DNA from: Flavobacteriales bacterium
Lineage (GTDB): Bacteria; Bacteroidota; Bacteroidia; Flavobacteriales; Crocinitomicaceae
DNA length: 7,814 bases
Direction: 5' to 3'
Assembly: GCA_947375085.1 (NCBI GenBank)
Contig: CANCEQ010000142.1
Span: forward strand, 1 to 7,814
Shown here: one piece after another, positions 1 to 6,277 of the stretch
How the letters are laid out: each line of letters starts with the position of its first letter
How positions within the stretch are numbered: position 1 is the first letter of the stretch
Program-made: the position numbers and the translations under genes
The notes under the pieces: generated by a model
What the model was told of the DNA's origin: nothing
Database searches by the model: none
The model's input: the letters and a program-made list of their open reading frames with translations, nothing else

Positions 1-108
1 AGCTGTTAGTTCACCACGTTCAATTGATTGAACAATCTGCAGTTTGAAGGACATTGAATAGTCTTTCTGTGTACGTTTTTGATAAACGTTTTTTTCTTCT
101 TCTTTCAT
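1..108 (-). CDS. IS3-family transposase OrfA, N-terminal fragment cut by the window edge
   Basis: An open frame starts at ATG 108-106 and runs off the left edge after 36 codons. The peptide starts MKEEEKNVYQKRTQ and continues with YSMSFKLQIVQSIERGELTA. A basic, lysine-rich start followed by a 'FKLQIVQSIERGEL' helix is typical of the helix-turn-helix DNA-binding domain of IS3-group OrfA proteins in Bacteroidota, in which this protein recognises the element ends. Catalytic DDE residues would lie in OrfB, outside the window. Whether the element is intact cannot be judged. The frame has no stop and a sensible ATG, so this end at least is not obviously decayed. Confidence 0.7.
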   Translation of the reverse strand, partial: MKEEEKNVYQKRTQKDYSMSFKLQIVQSIERGELTA

Positions 109-147
109 AACGTTATTTTTTGTGTAACGCTATTTCAGGACTAGACA
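1..147 (-). mobile_element. Outer end of an IS3-like insertion sequence (partial)
   Basis: The left edge holds the 5' part of a minus-strand transposase gene and about 39 bases outside it. Read on the minus strand, the outermost part begins TGTCTAGTCCTGAAATAGCG (147 down to 128). It starts with TG, as the ends of IS3-family elements do, so the element probably ends at position 147 and host DNA begins at 148. The other end, its matching inverted repeat and the target duplication lie outside the window, so the exact boundary is inferred. The family call comes from the transposase N-terminus and from my recollection of similar flavobacterial elements, not from a database match. Confidence 0.6.
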
Positions 148-159
148 TATATTCAAAAG

Positions 160-188
160 AAAAAGAGGCTTATTTTAGGCCTCTTTTT
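160..188 (-). terminator. Rho-independent terminator for the glycosyltransferase unit
   Basis: AAAAAGAGGC (160-169) and GCCTCTTTTT (179-188) form a 10-bp perfect stem around a 9-base loop. On the minus strand the stem lies 6 bases beyond the glycosyltransferase stop codon and runs into TTTTTCTTTTG, a good U-tract. The insertion sequence end lies only about 12 bases beyond the hairpin, so the element did not disrupt the terminator, which also partly insulates it from readthrough. Confidence 0.85.
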
Positions 189-193
189 TGTTT

Positions 194-1063
194 TTATATC
201 TTGTTATAATTCTTGTATCGAATATCGATGTTTAAATAGTTTCGTAGAAAATTTTTCAATCGATCTTTCATCCTGATTTTGTTATAGGAAATATCGTATT
301 CAAATTTCCAGTTTTTATCTGTGATACGTTTTTGCATTACCAATGGATGCGTTTCATCAAATAGCTTTAACTGATCAATTTTAGATTGGTAATCAAATTC
401 AACTGCTTTTACTACATTTTCTTCTACCCACGTATCGTCGTGCCACATTTTGTGAAACGATTCTTGTTTCTTTTGCATCACTTCTGGAGCTTTAACCCAA
501 CCATAGTGGTACACATAAGCATCGATTTTTTTGACGTTTAATTTTTCGTTAGGCTGCTTTCTAAATCCTTGAGCATCTCTGTATGAAAATATGTCTTTTC
601 GATTACGAACGATTCTTATTTCGTCTAAATACCAGCTTAATGAACTTCCTATATAATCATACGATCCATAAAAATGTTTATAGTCGAAAAGTAGTCCCTC
701 GACTTTCAAATCATCTTTGTATTTCTGCATCGCTGCTAAAATTGCTGGATGATATTTTTCGTGAATTACTTCGTCACCTTGTATATAAAAAGCCCAATCA
801 GAATCTTTTGATATGGCAGCAAAAGCTTTATCGGTTTCAACAGCCAAAACACGACCTCCTTCTCTCAATGAATCGTCCCAAATGGTTTCAATTATTCTGA
901 TTTTAGGATCAATATTTTTAATTAATTCTAATGTGTTATCATCAGAATTACCCACAGCAACCAACACTTCGTCACACAAAGGCAAAATCGATTGAATTGC
1001 TTCTACAATTGGATAATCGTATTTTATTGCATTTCGAATGACTGTAAATCCACTAACTTTCAT
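194..1063 (-). CDS. Family 2 (GT-A fold) glycosyltransferase
   Basis: This 289-residue protein probably transfers a sugar from a nucleotide-sugar donor in the cytoplasm. The N-terminus MKVSGFTVIRNA is the usual first strand and loop of a GT2 nucleotide-binding fold. A second strand with an acidic loop, DEVLVAVGNSDDNT (31-44), follows, and then the metal-binding DxD-like motif as QGDE (95-98). I see no signal peptide or membrane segment, so it is either soluble or peripherally attached. The basic C-terminal tail (about 261-289, rich in K, R, N and Y) could contact membrane or acceptor. The start is well supported because the first residues are already conserved fold. It lies 24 bases downstream of the T9SS protein gene in the same direction, with no terminator between, so the two are probably cotranscribed. 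Donor and acceptor are unknown. Glycosylation of exported proteins, or O-antigen or other envelope polysaccharide synthesis, are possibilities. Confidence 0.82.
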   Translation of the reverse strand: MKVSGFTVIRNAIKYDYPIVEAIQSILPLCDEVLVAVGNSDDNTLELIKNIDPKIRIIETIWDDSLREGGRVLAVETDKAFAAISKDSDWAFYIQGDEVIHEKYHPAILAAMQKYKDDLKVEGLLFDYKHFYGSYDYIGSSLSWYLDEIRIVRNRKDIFSYRDAQGFRKQPNEKLNVKKIDAYVYHYGWVKAPEVMQKKQESFHKMWHDDTWVEENVVKAVEFDYQSKIDQLKLFDETHPLVMQKRITDKNWKFEYDISYNKIRMKDRLKNFLRNYLNIDIRYKNYNKI

Positions 1064-1067
1064 AATG

Positions 1068-1101
1068 CAAAATTAATGTTTATTTCTTCAATCTTGAACA
1101 A
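1068..1101 (-). promoter_or_regulatory. Possible internal promoter directly before the glycosyltransferase
   Basis: On the minus strand TAATTTTG (1075-1068), followed by CA, matches the Bacteroidota -7 box TAnnTTTG. A TTG at 1101-1099 lies 23 bases upstream, at the long end of the accepted spacing. The box ends 4 bases before the ATG (1063-1061), so a transcript from it would be leaderless or nearly so. In DNA this AT-rich the match could be chance, and readthrough from the upstream gene is the simpler supply. Confidence 0.3.
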
Positions 1102-3778
1102 CAATATTTTTAGAATATAAAATATCATTTACCTTTATTTGGACGATATAAATACCATTTGAAAGTTCTCTCTTAAGATTTAGATTAATTACTTCGTTTT
1201 GATTAGATAAATATCTTGTTTCACTTTTTAAAGGTTCTCCTAATAGATTCAAAATAATTATAACTGCTACTTGATTTAATTGGTCTTTGATTTCAATTTG
1301 TAAATCTTCTTCTTCGTTTTTAATTGGATTTGGATACATTAAAATTGCTAATTCGGTATTATCTGTAAGTGAAAGAGTTTGTAATGGATAACTGATTTTC
1401 TCACCATCACTATCTATTTGTGATAATCTGTAATAGGAAATACCATCAAAGGGTCTAATATCATCTGTTTCATATTGTAAAAGTCCTGAATGATTTCCTG
1501 CTCCTTTGTGTTTAGCAACTAACTCAAAGTTTATTCCATCTTTCGTTTTTTCAACGATGAAATAATCGTTATTTTTTTCACTCATCGTTTTCCATTTTAA
1601 TTTAACCACTTTTTCTTTTTGAAAAACAGTAAAAGATGTCAATGAAATAGGTAAAGAAACGAAACCGGTACTTCCAAAAGTAAAGTCGCCAAAATCGGTA
1701 ACTATTGAAGTTGTTAAAATAGTTCCTGAATTTGTTCCTGAACAAGAACCGCTTGTAGTGACATCATCTGAATTATTTATTTTTTCCCAATAAGAATTAG
1801 CATTATCCCAATAGGCTATTTTAAGTTCAGAACAATCTGATATTGAACTTTGACTTGCATCTTCCCAAAATAATTCGACATTTGCCTGCGTACTTCCAAT
1901 TTTATTAAGCGACCAATATTCTTTATTTGAAACAGAACCTAATGGATTTATTTCTGGATTATAGTTTGACGTATTAGAATAAGACGAGTGAGTATAGCTT
2001 GCAGTAAATGTTTCTGAACCAGTTAGATTTGAAATACCGATTCTTCTCCATTTTGAGTTGTTTCCAAGGGGAAATGTAAAATCAGTATTTCCAATTTTAG
2101 TAAATGGACCATCCACATAACTATTTTCTGAACCTGAAGTAGCTGTAGCACTAGAATTTAAAGTAATAGAGTTTAGTGAAGTAGAATAGATGTTTCCATC
2201 TGTTAAAGTTAAAGCACCATCTATTGTGATTGGACTTAACAGAGAAATTCCAGTTGAACTTGAATTATTAATAGTTAAATCATAAAAAATTGACGAGACC
2301 GAACCACTAATCGATTGGGCAGCAGTTCCATTAAATGTAATTGATTTATTTCTAGCAGTAAACGTTCCGTTATTTGTAAAATTTCCTGTTAAACTTAAAT
2401 CGTAATTTGAAATACCACCATCATTACTAACATCAAGTGAAGTTGAGATGCCAATTGTTATTTCTCCGATAATTGAGCTGTTTTTAGAAATTTTTAATTT
2501 CGGAAATAAACCACCAATATTTACTGAATAGTTTGTTAGAGAAGGTAAATAGGAATCACTTTGAATAATAAATCCATCTGGTATATTTAGAGAATTACTA
2601 TTCCCGAATTGAAAAGTTCCACCAGTGATACTTGTAGAGCATTGAATATTGACATCTTTATTCGTTGTACCATTTTCATTTTGAAAAACGATTGTTCCAC
2701 CTGACATTGTAAATGAGCTACCATTTGCTGTAAAATCCAAAGCTGCAGTTGTACTACTATTTAATTCAGATGTCATTAAAGTAATAGTTCCACCACTTTG
2801 ATTAAACGTAGTTGTTGAACTAGCTACCGTTTTTCCTTGAATTCTACTTATAATGGAAAGGTTTCCTCCTTCAATAATTAGTTGTGAACCAGTAGCATAT
2901 TTTAAGCAATTCCCTACAGTTGTTCCAATTGCCATATTTCCCTGACTGATTTGAAGTTTACCTGTAACATCAAATGTATCATTGAAAGCATTTATTGTGA
3001 CATTTGGATTATTAACCCAAAATCCAGCAGTTGCTACAATCATATTGTTAAAAGTGTTGGCTATAAAAGGAGAACCAGAGTATGTAAATGTCCCACTTAA
3101 TTTTAATGTCCCATTTTTAAGTCGATTGGCAACACCGGAAACTGATTCCAAAAATCCATTAGGAGCTGAAAAATTAGCTGTTGTTATTTCTAAAACATTC
3201 GTATGACTAGTTCCTAAATCTAAAGTGATTTCATTAAATCGAGTTGTCGTTCCATTGCCACTAACAGTTTGATTGCCATTTTTATTAAATGTTATGTCAC
3301 AAAGGGTAGTTAAAGTTCCTCTAGATAAATCAAAAGTTCCTTGATTTTCGATATTTCCACTTATAGTTAGAGTATTTGTAAAACTTCCTGCTGCTTGTAC
3401 GATGAAAGAGGCTAATGAATGATTGATTATTAAGTTGTTACTTATTGCTAGTGAGCGTGCTGCGATTCCATCAAAAGTTAATGTCCCAGTACCTTCAATA
3501 GAAATAGTTGAAGCTGTTATAGTACCATCTATCGTAATCGTATGGCCAGATAGTATTGTTATAAAAGATGCATTATTGGTAGGAATTAAATCTGCATCCG
3601 CCCAACTCGAATTGTCTGAAGAAGATTCCCAATTAGTGGTAGAATTCCAATTACCTGAATTTTTACTTCTGAAATAATCGCTTGAAATTGAACAAATTGA
3701 CGAAAATGAAATTCCAATAAAAATAAGCCATAAAAAATAAGGCAGTTTGATTTTAGTGATAGGTGATTTTTGAGTCAT
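1088..3778 (-). CDS. Large secreted beta-rich surface protein with type IX secretion sorting domain
   Basis: This 896-residue protein is exported by Sec and then across the outer membrane by the type IX secretion system. Residues 1-33 form a signal peptide: lysines, then a hydrophobic core LPYFLWLIFIGISF (12-25). The mature start, SGNWNSTTNW with GHTITIDGTIT (78-88), resembles the beginnings of flavobacterial beta-helix or adhesin-like proteins. Residues about 85-550 are rich in Ser, Thr, Asn and Gly and repetitive. Two diverged copies of a GNxxNxGTF...ITFNxxxxQxxSG unit lie near 140-187 and 465-504, and short GGT strands occur near 329, 360 and 386. Residues about 556-705 hold a 'GPFTKIGNTDFTFPLG' module often found in such proteins. 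Residues about 709-803 form an Ig/FnIII-like domain with SYYRLSQIDSDG. The type A sorting domain occupies about 806-896, with YPNP (815-818) and NGIYIVQIKVN near the end. No catalytic motif was recognised, so an adhesin or structural role is inferred. Confidence 0.88.
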   Translation of the reverse strand: MTQKSPITKIKLPYFLWLIFIGISFSSICSISSDYFRSKNSGNWNSTTNWESSSDNSSWADADLIPTNNASFITILSGHTITIDGTITASTISIEGTGTLTFDGIAARSLAISNNLIINHSLASFIVQAAGSFTNTLTISGNIENQGTFDLSRGTLTTLCDITFNKNGNQTVSGNGTTTRFNEITLDLGTSHTNVLEITTANFSAPNGFLESVSGVANRLKNGTLKLSGTFTYSGSPFIANTFNNMIVATAGFWVNNPNVTINAFNDTFDVTGKLQISQGNMAIGTTVGNCLKYATGSQLIIEGGNLSIISRIQGKTVASSTTTFNQSGGTITLMTSELNSSTTAALDFTANGSSFTMSGGTIVFQNENGTTNKDVNIQCSTSITGGTFQFGNSNSLNIPDGFIIQSDSYLPSLTNYSVNIGGLFPKLKISKNSSIIGEITIGISTSLDVSNDGGISNYDLSLTGNFTNNGTFTARNKSITFNGTAAQSISGSVSSIFYDLTINNSSSTGISLLSPITIDGALTLTDGNIYSTSLNSITLNSSATATSGSENSYVDGPFTKIGNTDFTFPLGNNSKWRRIGISNLTGSETFTASYTHSSYSNTSNYNPEINPLGSVSNKEYWSLNKIGSTQANVELFWEDASQSSISDCSELKIAYWDNANSYWEKINNSDDVTTSGSCSGTNSGTILTTSIVTDFGDFTFGSTGFVSLPISLTSFTVFQKEKVVKLKWKTMSEKNNDYFIVEKTKDGINFELVAKHKGAGNHSGLLQYETDDIRPFDGISYYRLSQIDSDGEKISYPLQTLSLTDNTELAILMYPNPIKNEEEDLQIEIKDQLNQVAVIIILNLLGEPLKSETRYLSNQNEVINLNLKRELSNGIYIVQIKVNDILYSKNIVVQD

Positions 3779-3796
3779 AGTTATTATTTATTTAAT

Positions 3797-3851
3797 AACC
3801 ACAAATCAATATTTTAAATATATTTCTTGGTAAACTATTGATTTGGTGGTT
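3797..3851 (-). other. Long-range inverted repeat in the leader of the T9SS gene
   Basis: AACCACAAATCAAT (3797-3810) is the reverse complement of ATTGATTTGGTGGTT (3837-3851) apart from one extra G (3845 or 3846). This gives 14 base pairs with a single bulge around a 26-base AT-rich loop. It lies between the predicted transcription start (about 3865) and the start codon (3778), so it would form in the mRNA leader about 18 bases from the ATG. It may shape stability or translation of the surface-protein mRNA, or be a spaced operator. There is no U-tract suited to termination. Confidence 0.5.
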
Positions 3852-3870
3852 GATTCATCTAAATTCAATT

Positions 3871-3900
3871 CAAATATATGTAATTTTTTTTAGCGTGCAA
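3871..3900 (-). promoter_or_regulatory. Bacteroidota-type promoter for the T9SS protein gene
   Basis: On the minus strand TTG (3900-3898), 19 bases, then TATATTTG (3878-3871) matches the phylum's consensus TTG-N17-23-TAnnTTTG exactly, with preferred spacing. Transcription should begin near 3865, giving a leader of about 87 bases before the ATG at 3778. This is the best promoter in the window. It would drive the surface protein and, by readthrough, the glycosyltransferase. Confidence 0.7.
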
Positions 3901-3945
3901 TTTTTGTAGTTATTTTATTAGTTTATATTTTAAAATGAGTTTGAT

Positions 3946-3953
3946 TATCTTTA
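3946..3953 (+). promoter_or_regulatory. Weak candidate -7 box for radA
   Basis: TATCTTTA differs from TAnnTTTG at one base and would start transcription near 3958, about 15 bases before the radA ATG. No TTG lies at the right distance upstream; the nearest substitute is TTA at 3923-3925, spacing 20. TGAGTTTG (3936-3943) is an equally imperfect alternative. The divergent 194-base gap (3779-3972) must contain the radA promoter, but its exact position is uncertain. Confidence 0.3.
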
Positions 3954-3972
3954 TACTATAATAGTAAAAAGT

Positions 3973-5334
3973 ATGGCAAAGGTAAAATCAGCATTTTTCT
4001 GTCAAAATTGTGGTCACGAAACACCAAAGTGGTTGGGTAAATGTCCTTCTTGTAGTGAATGGAATACATTTGTAGAAGAAATCGTAGAAAAGAATACTTC
4101 AGAAGTGGTTGCTTTTTCAACGTCAAGAAGAAATGCAAAACCACAAGCTTTACAATCTATTGAAAATCAAGAGCACGCAAGAATTATATTGCAAGACAAT
4201 GAAATCAATCGTGTTTTAGGAGGCGGTTTGGTACCTGGTTCATTGATTTTATTTGGAGGTGAACCTGGAATTGGAAAATCAACCTTGATATTACAATTAG
4301 CGGTTATGGAAAAAAACATGCGAATTTTGTATGTTTCAGGTGAAGAAAGCGAACAGCAAATTAAAATGCGTGCCGAACGAATTGGTTTAGAAAATCAAGA
4401 GTGCTTTATTTTAACAGAAACCAATCTTCAAAATATCATTACACAAGCGGAAGAAATTCAACCTAAATTATTGGTGATCGATTCTATTCAAACCATATAT
4501 AATTCAAATATTGAAAGTTCACCAGGAAGTATTTCTCAAGTAAGAGAATGTACGGCTCAATTGTTACGCTATGCAAAACAAACGGGTGTGCCTGTCTTTT
4601 TAATCGGACATATCACAAAAGAAGGCTCGTTAGCTGGGCCAAAAGTTTTAGAGCATATGGTAGATACGGTGATGCAGTTCGAAGGAGACCGAAATCATGT
4701 CTATCGATTATTAAGAACAATTAAAAATCGATTTGGAAGCACCAATGAATTAGGTATTTACGAGATGCTCGGAAATGGTTTACGACAAGTTTCAAATCCT
4801 TCTGAAATCTTAATTACCAATACCGATTCTTCATTAAGTGGAATTGCTATTGCAGCGACTTTAGAAGGTAATCGTCCAATTTTAGTGGAGGTTCAAGCCT
4901 TGGTAAGTACTGCAGCATATGGAACTCCTCAACGTTCATCAACCGGATTTGATGGTAAACGTTTGAATATGCTTTTAGCGGTAATGGAAAAACGTTGTGG
5001 TTTTAAATTGGGAGCAAAAGATGTGTTTTTAAATATTGCAGGGGGAATTAAAGTTGATGATCCAGCAATTGATTTAGCAGTAGTTGCAGCAGTATTATCA
5101 TCTAATGCAGATATACCAATGAGCAATACGATTTGTCTTTCAGCAGAAGTTGGATTGTCTGGCGAAATCAGACCTGTCAATCGTATTGATCAACGTATAC
5201 ACGAAGCTGAAAAATTAGGATTTGAAAAAATCATTATTTCGAAACACGCAAAAGGAATAGAACAAAAGAATTACAAAATTGAATTGGTTAAATGTGGTAA
5301 AATGGACGAGGTTGTCAAAGCCTTGTTTGCTTAA
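3973..5334 (+). CDS. radA: DNA repair protein RadA/Sms
   Basis: RadA is a hexameric RecA-like ATPase that acts with RecA in homologous recombination. It helps process branched intermediates and extend strand exchange at stalled forks and during transformation. At 453 residues it is full length for the family. It has a zinc finger with C10xxC13 and C24xxC27. The RecA-like core follows, with Walker A GEPGIGKST (96-104), a Walker B strand LLVIDS (166-171) and the RadA signature KNRFG (251-255). A C-terminal Lon-like domain (about 280-453) completes it; it lacks proteolytic activity in this family and has a structural or DNA-binding role. The ATG is right because the zinc finger begins only nine residues later, as in other RadA proteins. 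The gene stands alone, divergent from the T9SS gene and converging on dinD. Confidence 0.97.
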   Translation: MAKVKSAFFCQNCGHETPKWLGKCPSCSEWNTFVEEIVEKNTSEVVAFSTSRRNAKPQALQSIENQEHARIILQDNEINRVLGGGLVPGSLILFGGEPGIGKSTLILQLAVMEKNMRILYVSGEESEQQIKMRAERIGLENQECFILTETNLQNIITQAEEIQPKLLVIDSIQTIYNSNIESSPGSISQVRECTAQLLRYAKQTGVPVFLIGHITKEGSLAGPKVLEHMVDTVMQFEGDRNHVYRLLRTIKNRFGSTNELGIYEMLGNGLRQVSNPSEILITNTDSSLSGIAIAATLEGNRPILVEVQALVSTAAYGTPQRSSTGFDGKRLNMLLAVMEKRCGFKLGAKDVFLNIAGGIKVDDPAIDLAVVAAVLSSNADIPMSNTICLSAEVGLSGEIRPVNRIDQRIHEAEKLGFEKIIISKHAKGIEQKNYKIELVKCGKMDEVVKALFA

Positions 5335-5343
5335 TATTTAAAT

Positions 5344-5378
5344 ACAAACCTGATTCAAAATTTATGAATCAGGTTTGT
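5344..5378. terminator. Shared bidirectional terminator between radA and dinD
   Basis: A 14-bp perfect stem pairs 5344-5357 with 5365-5378 (core CAAACCTGATTCA / TGAATCAGGTTTG) around a 7-base loop. It lies 9 bases after the radA stop and 8 bases beyond the dinD stop on the other strand, so it can stop both converging transcripts. The U-tracts are short (GTTTTAA one way, GTATTTAAAT the other), so efficiency may rest on the strong stem. Confidence 0.8.
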
Positions 5379-5385
5379 TTTAAGA

Positions 5386-5395
5386 TTTAATCTAA
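5386..5395. repeat. Copy of a 10-bp direct repeat flanking dinD (downstream side)
   Basis: TTTAATCTAA at 5386-5395 recurs exactly at 6232-6241, just outside the other end of dinD. This copy overlaps the dinD stop codon and last codons and is itself part of the small palindrome AGATTTAATCT (5383-5393). In AT-rich DNA a 10-mer match is suggestive only. Confidence 0.35.
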
Positions 5396-6220
5396 CTTTT
5401 TTATAGTCAAAGCTTTTTTCTCGGCTGACAATAATTTTCTTTTGGTTTTCTTTACATCTTCACTTGCAGGTAAGTTTTCAGGTTGAATACCCCTGATAAT
5501 TAACATGTTTCTTACAGCATCATTGTTATCGATGTGTTCTTTTTCAATTGGATTTTGACCTTTTAAATCTTTGTTTTGAACATTGATTCCAGTCATTTCT
5601 GCAGCTAAATCTTTCGCTTTAATACTGATAGTTGGTAAGAAATCTGCAACAGGTCGTTTTTCAGGAATATTTAATTTCTTTTTAAGATTTTGTGTGCTCA
5701 TTTTAAAGAGCGCTTGATCACCTTTTGAACGTATAATTGCAAAACCTTTATCATCTACACCTCTTTCGTATAGTATTCCAGATAGTTGTTTTTCAGTTTG
5801 ACTTAACTTTTCTCTAGCTCTTACTCGTTCATAATCAAGTAATCGTTGTTCTACAATTTCAGCTCTTCTAGTTTGAACGGCGAAATACGTTTGTGCAAAT
5901 GCAATTTCCATTTTTCTAGCATCGCCATTTTGTGCAATTAAGTAACAAGCATAGCGAGTTAAAAGGATATCATCTATTTGTTTTTCAGCACCTTTAGGCA
6001 TGGCTATCGTTTTCCTGACGTCAGGAAGATGATCGGATATTTTTTCACCTGCATTTTCACATGCTAATTTTGCTTTTTCAATTACTTTTAAAAAGTTTTC
6101 CCATTTGGAGTAGCCTAATAATATTTGTAATTCTCTCGCGCTCCAACACTCTACACCATCTATTTCTGTTGTTATTTGTTCAAACTTTTGAAATAGGTTT
6201 TGAATTTCTTCTGTTTTCAT
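5387..6220 (-). CDS. dinD: DNA damage-inducible protein D
   Basis: This 277-residue protein is recognisable as DinD, which in Escherichia coli is induced by DNA damage and inhibits RecA-mediated strand exchange by disassembling RecA filaments. The N-terminal part (about 20-118) resembles a BRO-N/antirepressor-type DNA-binding domain: ECWSARELQILLGYSKWENF (24-43), then QIDDILLTRYACYLIAQNGD (81-100) and AQTYFAVQTRR (109-119), all strongly family-like. A charged helix (about 119-147) links to RGVDDKGFAIIRSKGDQALF (153-172) and a C-terminal part with ISIKAKDLAAEMT (198-210). The tail (255-277) is lysine-rich. Length is normal and no frame damage is seen. It is a single-gene unit converging on radA. 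Its leader carries a perfect inverted repeat that may regulate it. DinD is scattered across bacteria and related to phage antirepressors, so acquisition by transfer is plausible, but nothing here proves it. How it would be induced is unknown. Confidence 0.92.
   Translation of the reverse strand: MKTEEIQNLFQKFEQITTEIDGVECWSARELQILLGYSKWENFLKVIEKAKLACENAGEKISDHLPDVRKTIAMPKGAEKQIDDILLTRYACYLIAQNGDARKMEIAFAQTYFAVQTRRAEIVEQRLLDYERVRAREKLSQTEKQLSGILYERGVDDKGFAIIRSKGDQALFKMSTQNLKKKLNIPEKRPVADFLPTISIKAKDLAAEMTGINVQNKDLKGQNPIEKEHIDNNDAVRNMLIIRGIQPENLPASEDVKKTKRKLLSAEKKALTIKKLD
6012..6027. repeat. 16-bp perfect palindrome inside dinD
   Basis: TTCCTGACGTCAGGAA is perfectly self-complementary with no loop and is more GC-rich than its surroundings. 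It lies within codons for the HLPDVRK stretch of dinD (residues 64-70). It could be an intragenic protein-binding site or simply follow from the codons used. Confidence 0.5.
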
Positions 6221-6224
6221 ATTG

Positions 6225-6260
6225 ATTAATTTTTAATCTAATTTAAGATTAAAAATTAAT
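6225..6260. promoter_or_regulatory. 15-bp perfect inverted repeat beside the dinD start (candidate operator or leader hairpin)
   Basis: ATTAATTTTTAATCT (6225-6239) and AGATTAAAAATTAAT (6246-6260) are exact reverse complements separated by 6 bases. The repeat ends 4 bases before the dinD ATG (6220-6218). It would either bind a dimeric regulator or fold in the mRNA over the ribosome entry region. It lacks GC pairs apart from one per arm, so an RNA stem would be only moderately stable. It is not a terminator for the rightward aminopeptidase gene, which starts from this side. Confidence 0.6.
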
Positions 6261-6277
6261 TATTTGTTTGAGTTGTG

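Noticed and set aside
583..995. Two overlapping plus-strand open frames (105 and 60 codons) opposite the glycosyltransferase
   Set aside because: They lie entirely antisense to a well-supported gene, have no family features and no promoter, and are explained as shadow frames.
2630..2860. Recurring 'GTTCCACC'-like words in the T9SS gene as a possible repeat array
   Set aside because: They are codons of the diverged SGGT protein repeats on the other strand; spacing is irregular and they are not identical, so this is no CRISPR or DNA-level array.
2982..3677. Plus-strand open frames of 74 and 84 codons opposite the T9SS protein gene
   Set aside because: They mirror the repetitive Ser/Thr/Asn-rich coding sequence on the other strand, with valine- and isoleucine-rich composition typical of antisense frames.
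3956..4144. Minus-strand open frame of 62 codons across the radA start
   Set aside because: It is antisense to the conserved zinc-finger region of RadA and shows no independent support.
4929..5180. Minus-strand open frame of 83 codons inside radA
   Set aside because: It is antisense to the conserved Lon-like domain and is a shadow frame.
6012..6027. CTGACGTCAG as a LexA-type SOS box
   Set aside because: Its CTG and CAG are only 4 bases apart rather than the 10 of the E. coli site, and it lies deep in the coding sequence, not at a promoter.
6225..6260. The inverted repeat as a terminator
   Set aside because: It lies upstream of both divergent genes, so no transcript ends there, and the stem is almost entirely A-T.
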